Positions 24,044 through 33,800 of a stretch of DNA of 64,000 nt are shown here, one piece after another. Below the pieces are notes generated by a model. The model did no database searches. It was given only the letters and a program-made list of their open reading frames with translations, and had not been told where the DNA came from. Both the position numbers and the translations under genes were made by a program. Source of the DNA: Lineus longissimus (Eukaryota > Nemertea > Pilidiophora > Heteronemertea > Lineidae); the NCBI RefSeq assembly GCF_910592395.1, contig NC_088315.1, positions 4,838,501 to 4,902,500 of the forward strand, in the 5' to 3' direction. Position 1 is the stretch's first letter, and the number at the start of each line of letters is the position of its first letter.

Positions 24044-24567
24044 CTTATCTAATCTGTTGAATTTCTGTATATTGGGAGAGAAATATGCATTGAGCATGAG
24101 TTGGATATTTACTTTATTATAGGCTATGTAGACTCCATGTAGGCCTATAAATACTGTTCAATTCTACTATAAAGTCCTTTCAGGAAAAAGATCATGCCCA
24201 TACAAATCCGCTCTCTGTCATTGACGGTGTGCACATTAGACTTCACACATCAGTAGAGATGAAAAGGCCTAGGCCATTTCGAGCTATGAGCACACCTCTC
24301 AAACAAGGATGTTTTCCCAGCACTTGACAAAGTATCTTCAAAGCTTCAACACAAGTATTACACTGTACTTCCCCATCGTCTTGCCAACACGATGTAGATC
24401 AGAGAATGTAAGCAAGGCAATGATGTTGGATAAACACATTTTTAATGAAGGAGCAAAGCAAAGTAAAAGAACAACGCCCTCCGCGTTTAAAGTTGGGCCT
24501 ACATGATCATGTTGTTATTGTCGTCAGTCCAAACACGAAATCCCATTTGGGTCTTCCCCTGCCATTA

Positions 24568-24600
24568 TTATATATATATATATTTTTTTTTGGGGGGGGG
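24568..24600. repeat. Simple repeat (TA)n-Tn-Gn
   Basis: A TA dinucleotide run passes into T and then G homopolymers. It is an ordinary microsatellite tract in the intergenic spacer. Confidence 0.95.
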
Positions 24601-24817
24601 TCTCCTTTTCAAGTATCAAACACTGGTTATCATGAAACAATTTTTATCAGCTACCACAGGACAATGCAATCATCATGATGTGATAGTGGATAAGTGCTTC
24701 GGCTTCGGCCTTACTCCGGAATGTATATAAATGTATATATTTGACCAGTCAGCTTTAATCTCATTTGGCAAAGTTCCAATGCAGTGTTTTAAGTAGGGTT
24801 TCGTCCAGGGGTTTGCT

Positions 24818-24900
24818 GTGCTGGCCCAGCTAGGTGGTTACTTCGCTGACACTTACTTGAGTTTGACATAAATCAACGTGAGTTCGACCCCTTCCGGGGG
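24818..24900 (+). mobile_element. tRNA-like SINE remnant
   Basis: TGGCCCAGCTAGG (24822-24834) fits a polymerase III A box, and GAGTTCGACCCC (24880-24891) fits a B box about 45 bases later. No acceptor stem pairs around them. This is best read as a tRNA-derived SINE head. Confidence 0.5.
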
Positions 24901-25063
24901 TCAGACTTACAGAAACCATCGGCGCCATCCAGCATTTTTCCTTTTTTTTTCTTTGAAAAAGATATCTTCACCTTTTTTAATGACCACCACGTATGAAACG
25001 ATAATTACGGATTTGGCTGGAGAGTGGTGGTGGCAGCTTTTATTCTTGTCATTTTACTGTCTC

Positions 25064-25488
25064 GATAGAGAGGTTCTATTGTAGTTCTAATTGTGCGGTC
25101 AATTCATATACTGTCGATCCTATCACTGACGTCATTTTGTGGCAATATGCCATATGGAGATATTGCACCACCAGTTAAGTTGGAATAAGTATACGAAATT
25201 CAGGCCTATTTACCGGGTGAGCCGTAGCCGAGTGGGGACTTCACCAGAGACTAAAGCTACAGAAGGTTTCCTCCACCTGGTGTCAACGTGTCAAACTAAT
25301 GAACGCTGATGCCGTTAAGGGTGTGAGGGGTCCCACTAGGATAACTCGACACTCACCTTTTATGTTCTTGGACGATACAGTTCTCTCTTTTTCCCTTTTA
25401 TGGACTCATTACAAAATATATATGTTTAGTTTTATATTCATTTCGAATTTTATGAGATTCAGTTCTTTTGGTGCTACCATAATTTATT
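25064..25488 (+). mobile_element. About 0.4-kb direct repeat, copy 1, with tRNA-like box
   Basis: This copy and 26502-26930 are near-identical (by eye above 90%) apart from small indels, spaced about 1.43 kb. Each begins with TAGAGAGGTTCT, then GTGCGGTCAATTCATAT, and contains TAGCCGAGTGGGG (25225-25237 here), which fits a Ser/Leu-type tRNA A box. The shared tail runs to about GGTGCTACCATAA. A convincing B box is not seen. They may be two insertions of one element or parts of a larger composite element. Confidence 0.75.
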
Positions 25489-25588
25489 TTTATTATCACG
25501 AATGGCTATCTCACTATACATCGCTTCATCCATCAGTAATTTGAAGAAAATGGTACGATTCTACTTATCAACGGAAGATTCCAATCAC

Positions 25589-26320
25589 AGATTTGGCTGG
25601 TGCGCGGTGGTTGCCGCTTTTATAATGAGAACTGATCGACAGGAACAAGGACAGGAAGACCTGTGATAGCATTTCGCTTACTCTGCAGTGCTCCATGCAG
25701 AGACAAGACCACTAATGAATATTCATAGGTCCAGGCCTATCTATTAGACGAGTGCATGTTTTTTACTCTCAAGTACATATTTGGAGAGGTATTGAAAAAA
25801 TATTTGTTGTGGCAAGTCTACAGATATAAAGAAATTATTTGATGAAAAAATTAATTTCGAATTTTGCTAATTGGGTAATAGGGGGCGTGTTTTGAGTTTT
25901 TTCTGCCAGTTGGCTGAAAATAGTGGAAATATCAAAGTCTGTCTAATTTGTCGATTAAAAAAAAATTTCCGTGGTCAATCACCATTTTATTTTTCACCAT
26001 TTACTTGCCCGACTGTCCGGAATAACATAATCTAAATTTCAGATTCACAACACCACGCGTTCTTTGATGCGTCGCGGTCAAACATTGACAATTTAACTGC
26101 TAAAAGGCTTAAAAAATCAATTGTGGTCTTGTCTCTGCATGATCGATGATTTGGCTGGAGCGCGGTGATCGCCGCTTTTACAATATAATGAGAACTGATC
26201 GATTGCATCCATAAAGCATTATTTTTCAACGTGGATGGTTCGATTGAAATGATTATGTATGAGTTGTGTGTGCTGGAATTGGCACAGATTTGGTTAGAGA
26301 GTAGACGGTCACCGCTTTTA
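25589..26320. repeat. Dispersed short units GATTTGGCTGG...GCCGCTTTTA
   Basis: Related 35-60-bp units occur at 25589-25640, 26147-26205 and 26286-26320, and another at 25010-25042. Each has ATTTGGCTGG (or TGGTTAG) followed by GCCGCTTTTA; two also share GAGAACTGATCGA. They lie around the two 0.4-kb direct repeats and may be fragments of the same composite element. Confidence 0.6.
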
Positions 26321-26360
26321 TTTCGTGGCGAGATCAGACCCAGTGGTTGCATAGCGGGCA

Positions 26361-26515
26361 TCTCCTATTAAAGACAACCTTTCCATAAAGGACAATAGTT
26401 TTGGTTCCAAATTGGTTGTTTCCATTCAATTTGACCTTTCTTTTCAGGACTCACACCTCTCCGAGGACAGCATTGATTTTGTGAGTCCCGAGGGTGTCCT
26501 TAATAGAGAGGTTCT
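26361..26515. mobile_element. Interspersed repeat, second CTCTCTATTAAGG-type copy
   Basis: This is a diverged copy of the 22574-22746 repeat, sharing GGTTGTTTCCATTCA, GAGTCCCGAGGGTGTCC and TTAATAGAGAGGTTC. It is joined directly to the 0.4-kb direct repeat that starts at 26502. Confidence 0.65.
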
Positions 26516-26930
26516 GGTGCGGTCAATTCATATTATAGTTACCAAAAACATACTATTGATCCAATTCACTGACGTCATTTTGTGGCAATTTGCCATATGA
26601 AGATATTGCACCACCAGTTAAGTTGGAATAAGTATACGAAATTCAGGCCTATTTCCCGGGTGAGCCGTAGCCGAGTGGGGACTTCACTAGAGACTAAAGC
26701 TACAGAAGGTTTCCTCCACCTGGTGTCAACGTGTCAAACTAATGAACGCTGATGCCGTTAAGGGTGTGAGGGGTCCCACTAGGATAACTCGACACTCACC
26801 TTTTATGTTCTTGGACGATACAGTTCTCTCTTTTTCCCTTTATGGACTCATTACAAAATATATATGTTAAGTTTTATATTCGTTTCGAATTTTACGTGAT
26901 TCAGTTCTTTGGTGCTATCATACTTTATTA
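26502..26930 (+). mobile_element. About 0.4-kb direct repeat, copy 2
   Basis: This is the second copy of the 25064-25488 repeat, with the A-box-like motif at 26668-26680. It differs by an insertion of about 19 bases near 26533 and lacks a short insertion seen in copy 1. It directly abuts the CTCTCTATTAAGG-type repeat on its left. Confidence 0.75.
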
Positions 26931-26949
26931 AGAACAGAAAGCAATTGGC

Positions 26950-26963
26950 GGGGGGGGGGGGGG
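26950..26963. repeat. Poly-G tract
   Basis: A run of about 14 G residues lies just right of the second direct repeat; a C-rich run follows near 27024-27031. This is simple sequence. Confidence 0.95.
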
Positions 26964-27874
26964 CTACATTTACCCCAACTTTACATCATGCATACCACAT
27001 CCCCGCCAAGATGCGAAACATGCCCCCCCCCGGGCCACATGCTCTCTTTAGTCCAAGTAATAGCGCAAACACCAGTCTGCAATTCAAAATGATTGGTTCC
27101 AATCATGATCACTCAACACTTTAGATATCATCATATCCCCAAACGTGTTACCATAATCATTAAAAGACCTCATCCAGTACTTCGTATTGAACGACCATCT
27201 CGACACAGCTGCGTGTGCATCTCAATGGGCTCGATTGTATGTAACAGTCACAACATTACGAATAATACGTGGACACCAATTTTCTCCACCTGGGGTACAT
27301 TTCGTAATGTCTGATGTTAGGGCCTATGGCCTCATCCTGGAAAGGTCTTGTTTTGTCATATAGAAATATCAGTTCGGCATCAGTTTCGTGAACAGGAGTT
27401 ACATGATATTGGTGGCAGGTTGCGAGCACTTCCCGATTTTGGGCCAACGTTTTTCTGCAAACGTCCTAGAGTCGTCAGAGGCGGAGCGTTAAGACTCATC
27501 ACAGTACCAGTTCGGTCAATTTCGGCTAAACGGCTTTCAAACGACTCAACGGCTTTCTGGAGACGTACACAGAATAAATTTGTGATACACAGGACGCATC
27601 GGACGTACTTTTTCGCTTGTGACATCGTACAATTTCCCGAGGACGGACGGATCAAAGACCATCGATTCAGTTCACAGAAGACTTCAGTAAAATTGATCTG
27701 TGGTTTGAAGATAGTACCACTCTCTCGCAGACGGGTAAGGGCATCTGCAGCTGCGTGCGTATTTGCCGAGAGATTTAAGTAAAATCACAACACATCCCCG
27801 TAGACGGACTGAGTTTCGGACATCCATCCGAATTTCAGTGCAAGTGGCGACATTCTGCGGCAGGACAATCGAAA

Positions 27875-30322
27875 ATGCCTTCACCACCGCCGAAGACAAA
27901 CATAAAATGGAATATGGATAGACGGATTTACATCGGTAACATGGGTGACGGGGCGAATAAGGAAGAGATCTTGGATGTGTGCAGTAAGTTTGGGGCAGTG
28001 AAACACGTGTGGGTGGCGAGGAAACCAGCCGGATTCGCTTTTGTCGAATTCTTCGACAAGCGCGCAGCGGAGGAAGCTGCGGATGAGTTGGATGAAAAGT
28101 GAGTAGGAATATTGTACGCCTCTTATTTTTATTACACAGGGTGCCTGGATGGTTTCAGCCCGGCGGGGAGATGTTGAGGAAGTTAGAACCAGCGTGGTTG
28201 ATTAATTGAAAAACGCAAAAGAAGACCGCAATAATTATCTTTCTGCTCAGACACAATCGGTCGTGCGCGCATCTGATGGGCAGAATTGAGACATGCCCAC
28301 TCCAAGAGGCTTTGTACTAATGTACAGAACTCAACTGTCTAAACTTAGAAGTGGCCTGCCCAAATTATAGTCCGTCAGTTTCACTCAAGCTGATTTATCA
28401 GTGCTGTTCATCGGTCTTAAGTCTCCTCCTTCGTCCTTGACGGAGGAGGCGTGGGACTGGCGAACAACGCGGACACTAGGATAGGTCGGCATCCATAATT
28501 TAAAGATATTTTTCGTATGTGGCTCCTTTTTGATATATTTTTTAAAATTCAAATTTCAGATGGATCAATGGACACAGAGTCTGTGTTGAGATGTCGACAG
28601 GCGAGCCAAAGTTTGCAGCAGACGGGAGACCCCGCGTTGGAAACGGTATGCGCCGGTCTCCCACCCTCTCCTCGGCCCAAATAGCCCCGCGACAGAGGCA
28701 CAATCAAGACAGCAGGCGACCCCAAACTTCAAGGTATAGGCTACAAGTAGTTTATGCAGCACTCCACAACTATAATTGTGTTGAAATTGGTGAATCATAC
28801 AAGACGAGTCGAGCTTCACAAATCTATTTTGGCAGCTGTCGCCATATATCTGGGACCATCTGGGCCGATTTCTGCTCTCATGAACAATCATGGGACAAGT
28901 TTACAAATCAATACTCAGGCACTGAAAACCATACCCACGTCTGGTCGATGTCAATCGTTCAGAGATCACGTTTAATATCCTGCGCCATTCTACGAACTGG
29001 TAAAAAGAGGGCTGAGTAGATTGTACTTGCTACCGATGTTACTTGTGAACCTCACCTTCCGTCTTAAGACGCGTTAGCTCTGTTGGTGGAAGCTGGCTAC
29101 ACCGTATTAGCTGTCGACTTGACATTTTTTCTTTTCATCAAATCCTAGGTTTGACGTATATTTGGACGAAGTGACACGGTTGCACTACGGTTTCAGTCCC
29201 GTACTCTTCAGATCTGTCTATGACAGTTTTTGTCTCTGATCCACACAAACCAAGCCTATCTGACCGAAATTAATTCCGCATCAACTTCTATCGCACACAC
29301 ACGCACACTATACACTCTGGGAATTCGGACATGTGGTCTGATATTGACTAGCCTAAGTCACAAAACACTCAAACCAGCAAAGCTCCCCGCCTGCAAATAC
29401 ACTCCAAACTTCGTTGCACAATCTATCTACAACTTCTGACTTTCTTCTCTCCGGACCAATACTTCATCTACAAAAGAACAAACCTCCAAATTGCTCCATA
29501 AAATGTACTGCCAACAACAGCTGATCTTTTATTGATACAGCATGTGTCCCTTCATGTTTTGAAGGTAAGTTTTAGACAAGGACAAAGTCGCAACCATCTT
29601 TTCTTCCTGATGGTACGACGAGCGCATCTCTCTTGTCATTTTTTGATGTACAACTTTCGTCACGAAATTAAAAGCAAACGGGACGGCCATTATGAGGGTT
29701 TCTGATAATTCATCGAGTGTTTTGAAGCAATTGGTTGGATTGGCCAGCAACAATCGGCACGCGACGAGGTACATTCAATATTACGTGCAGTCAAGCTATC
29801 CATCAACGTGTCATGGAAATTAAAACGGAGTCCAAGATATAGAGTCAATTGGGTGAAAACTTTTTACGACGCATGGAATTTTATAACAATTGTTCTTTCC
29901 TCCACAGGACAAACAACGACAAGCATTCAAGTCAAGATATGTATTGCCGAGACAGCAGCTGCGCCTGCCACTGTCACTGCAGCGTCGGTAGGGAGATTCC
30001 ACCTGGATCGCGGACACGTGGGAGACGGATCAGGAGCAGGGAGAAACAGATACGGAACGGGGACAGGGCTGGCCGTCAAGACAGGACGAGGCCACGGGCG
30101 TACAGAAGCCGCAGCAGGAGTCATAGCAGGAGCGCGGGAAGACGTAGTAGACACGACAGCGATGATAGTGATAGTCGAAGCAGTAGGAGTAAAAGTCGCG
30201 ACAATCATTTTGGGGGAAGACCAAGTGGAACACCAAGTTATGATCGGTCTCGATTGCGCCCCGAGACGAATGTGCTCGAGCAACGAAATGACGACCAGCT
30301 CGGGAAGCATTTGTGCTCCTGA
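27875..30322 (+). CDS. SR-type splicing factor, SRSF3/SRSF7-like RRM
   Basis: SR proteins bind exonic enhancers through an RRM and recruit the spliceosome through an Arg/Ser domain in the nucleus. Three exons join in phase: 27875-28098, 28560-28733 and 29908-30322 (270 residues). The RRM covers about residues 14-92, with RNP2 RRIYIGNM, RNP1-like PAGFAFVEFFD and the SRSF3/7-type VWVARKP. An Arg/Ser domain follows at about 198-231 (YRSRSRSHSRS, SRSSRSKSR). The zinc knuckle of SRSF7 is absent. A short stretch at about 146-157 is unusually Cys-rich; an alternative acceptor at 29981-29982 would remove it without changing frame, so exon 3 may start at 29983. A second in-frame ATG at 27914 lies just before the RRM. 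The exon 2 donor used here is GTATAG at 28734; GTATGC at 28646 is out of phase with exon 3. The orthology within the SR family is not settled. Confidence 0.82.
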
Positions 30323-30353
30323 ACTTGAAATCGGTCAGTCGCGATGAACGGAC

Positions 30354-30396
30354 GTGTCCTAGTACCCCCCCCCCCCAACATTCTATCCTAGGACAC
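30354..30396 (+). other. 3' UTR hairpin with C-tract loop
   Basis: GTGTCCTAG (30354-30362) pairs exactly with CTAGGACAC (30388-30396). The 25-base loop contains a long run of C residues. It lies just past the SR protein stop codon and would sit in its 3' untranslated region. Confidence 0.6.
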
Positions 30397-30535
30397 TGGC
30401 CCTGGATGTGACATTCTCATTGGGTGTGAAGCTCAGCTTGTGGCCAGAACATTTACTACCACCAAAAGTCAGTGCCAGCAGGTGGAGCCAATCCAAAATC
30501 AAGAGTAATATATGGACAGAACTAATCTGGAGTTG

Positions 30536-30541
30536 AATAAA
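30536..30541 (+). terminator. AATAAA polyadenylation signal of SR protein gene
   Basis: An AATAAA occurs 214 bases past the stop codon; a second copy is at 30575-30580. Either could end the transcript. The converging RFWD3-like stop codon is only about 235-280 bases further on. Confidence 0.6.
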
Positions 30542-30814
30542 GCAAGGCACAACAGCTGTCATATTTCATTCGAAAATAAAGTTTACTTTGTCAATATATG
30601 TATATGATTCAGGAGTTTCATATGGTCCCAAAGGGTCATAACACCCAAATGTACAGTGCTTCAAGAAAGGTGACAATACTTCTCACAATCTTCGGTCCGA
30701 CACAATGAAAAGATCACAAGTCACTCAAAGCACCAAGACGAACATGTGATCTAAGCAAATAGTACCAATTATCAAAAGAGAGTAAACTTTTCTACAAATC
30801 TTCAAAACTCAATG

Positions 30815-33800
30815 CTACGTCCACTTATAGACAGCGAGCGATTTTTCTGTCAATGTTGTCAGGTAGTGATTTTCATTGTAGTTGAATTGGCACGTATCCA
30901 CGACCGGTCCATTTGAGGTCAATTTTTGTCGCAGATGACCTTCACTTGCATCCCACACTTTCGTCTGAAAAAGTTTTGAGGTCAGGATAAGTTTACGAGT
31001 GGTACATGTAATATTGAATGCAGAAGAAGAACTGTAGCCAAAGACAGCTATTTGCCAACAACCCCAAATGAGGCACAGATAAAAAACACCCGCAAGAACG
31101 ATAACACAAGAAAGACGACCTACCGACAACGTTGCCTCATCTCCAGCACAAACAAGGAGTTTCTCTTGGTGGTCTGGATTGCAATAGAGTTGAGACCGGC
31201 TCAACATCTTCATTGTGCTGCCGCCGTGTAGTGTCTGTACTGTGTGACAGGTGCAGAGATTCTGGGTGTGCACATTCGTAGGTTCATGATGTAAGGCCAG
31301 CTCACACACCTGAAATTCAAAATTACAAATTTGCCTCAAAATTAGTCGTCTTTCTCTCCATGAAATATCACCAAATTGTGCCGTGAAGTAAGTTTTATTG
31401 TGGAAGTTTCTTAAACTTTTCTTAAAGTTTTACATTCTTCACCCGGACATCTCGACACAAAAGGCTCAGAGGTCACAATCTCCTTTCAATGATCATTACA
31501 CACCTAAGCCATGCTTAACAGTTGACAGTAGAGTGTATTTGACTTACCGTATGTCTGACACTCGGCGTCTTAGCAGATGGACGAAATGTGGCAAGAATGT
31601 GACGCGTGTTTGACTCAAAACTCAAACTTGTCAACGTGCCTGAAAATCAAAGTATTTACACCAATAAACAGCAGAAGATATGAATCTGACACTACCAAGA
31701 TTTTCAAGGGTAGCGTGGTGTCGGAAAGACAAAGCTGAACGAAGAAGGCTGGCCAGTTCTACAACATCAGAAAGGGGTGAACCCAAGTCAAAATGAGTTA
31801 CCCAGGCCATATCTTTGCCATGACGGAACATGGTGGTTGGCGTGGAGCCCCCCTGAAAATCACGTATCCAGGGATGATACTTACCCTCCAGTGGTAACAT
31901 ATGAACCTTGTGTTGATGGTCTGGCAGTTCTTCAAAGAATGATGTACGATCCATCTGCCCTACTAGGAGTCCACTCGGCCTGAAATAGAGGGTCAAATTT
32001 TCAAAATATTTCTTTATGTCCTAGTGTTAGTGACATCAGTCAATTTAATTTCGTCTCCTGTATTAGTATCAGTGGCCTGACATGGCACTTCTGTCCGATG
32101 TCACACCACTCAATGCAGCAACAGCTTTAATGTCAAGTGTCAATTTTATAACTCATGCAGTCTCATTGGTATAGCAAAGATGGACTTCCTAGCTCAGGCG
32201 ATGGTCCAATTGCCATGTCCAGCATCATTCCTTGAACACATATTCTAACTATCACAACAAACAATCAAAGGAGCCACCTACTTAAAAGATGCCTGCTCAT
32301 CCCTGGGCACATACTGTAAAGCCACAACTGGCTTATTGGATCCCTGAGAGTTAATCGTGTCTAATACTTCATCAGTTTTCCTGGTATCAAATGCTAACAC
32401 TTTCCCATTCAATAGACCGGCATAGACGATATGTCCACTGTCTGAATTCCAACAGCAGCTCCAGATAGGCATTGGAGCCTCATAGCTGAAAAAAATATCG
32501 ACAACCGACTGTTAGATGTCAATAGGGAGCCACTGTGGACAAGTGGCTCGGATTCTTCACTAGGGGTCAAGAGTTCCCTGGTTCGAACCCCATAGTCGCT
32601 GTGAGTCTCTATGCCGGTGTCTCTGTCAAACGTGACTTCCTCCACCCAGGTTAAAGTGTAAATCCGCTTTATTTATGCAATTTGCAAAAATTTCTGAAAA
32701 AATTGATTTGTTGTGATCGTTATTTTTTAGTCTAGGTTATTTTTCAAAGTCTGAGACTTCTAGAATAAAACAGCCACGAAAACTTTAGCAGTTTCAGTAC
32801 AGATTTAATGTATGTACCTCTGAACAACAGTATTACTAATAACACTGGTTATTTTTAGCATCTTGTCTATGCCACAGCTGAGAAGAAGTCCATCATGACT
32901 TTTTGGATTGAAAGCCAAGTCCCGGATCATTTTACTGTGGATGTGGACAAATTGGGCGGTTCTAAAATCATTCGTACTCAGCTGGAACAGACAAGAATAG
33001 AAATATAATCCTATGCAATACCAACACTGGTCAACGAGTCTTTCTGTGAGGTCTACAATAATGTAATCATACCACCAACTGAATTGGAATTTGACAGAGG
33101 TTTAAAAGACAGTTGCACGAGGAAAAGGTGGTGGTATTTAAATACTGGTAAGCACATCAAGGAGCTGCATTCTTCAGATACTCGATATGTACGGACTGAC
33201 ACTGCCAGTGTCTGGTGCAAAAGGCCTAGGTTCAATTCTGGCCAGATTCAGAATTGTGTCTAGATATTCTGCTTTCGGTTTTTACACGCTCACCTTTTTA
33301 ACTCCAAAACCCGGGAACATGGGGTTCGCGGAAGGTTGTGAGATGATGATAGCACCAAGACGTAGACTACATGTCATGACTCGACATCCACCAGCCTGGA
33401 AAGGAAAAACAAGATGAGAAGAGCAAGATGTAATGACGAAATGGTGAATGAGAATGATGGTGAAAAATCTCCATCAATGTAACCAGTATCAAAAAGTATA
33501 ACCAGTAAAAGTACAAATAGATAATTGGTTGATACATGTAGACTGGAATTTGGCCGGTCTTCCACTCTACGTGGACAAGGGATGGGACACTGCTGTGATT
33601 CCAGAAAGCACCTCCTCACCTTTGAGATCTCTACATTCCTATCTAGCAGATACTTGGAGCCATTCTGTAACCAACTCTGCTTGTTGGCTTGGTTTAAAGT
33701 TGAATTTGTAGTTGACGGCACACAGCTGAATTAATAACAAGATTTCAGGTATCTTTATTTGTTAAAATAACCACATGACAACAGTATTTGAAGTAAAGCA

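Larger units (their letters stand above)
23493..27874. other. Repeat-rich divergent spacer, CACHD1-like to SR protein gene
   Basis: These 4.4 kb separate two genes transcribed away from each other, so both promoters should lie at its ends. The middle, about 23.8-26.96 kb, is largely repeats: a local duplication, SINE-like sequence, a pair of long direct repeats and homopolymers. The segment 27256-27720 shows codon-like open frames on the minus strand in more than one frame, with no recognised product. Confidence 0.6.

Noticed and set aside
25064-26930. LTR retrotransposon
   Set aside because: The interior between the direct repeats has no gag/pol-like frame, primer-binding site or polypurine tract that I can see, and repeat ends lack the TG...CA pattern.
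31696-31852. Extra RFWD3 exon between 31885 and 31639
   Set aside because: It has a good acceptor and an open frame, but begins in phase 0 where phase 1 is needed. Direct joining of 31885 to 31639 gives a better match to the family.
33196-33290. Possible SINE with AGGTTCAATTCTGG
   Set aside because: Only a partial B box is present and no A box at the right distance, so it was not listed.
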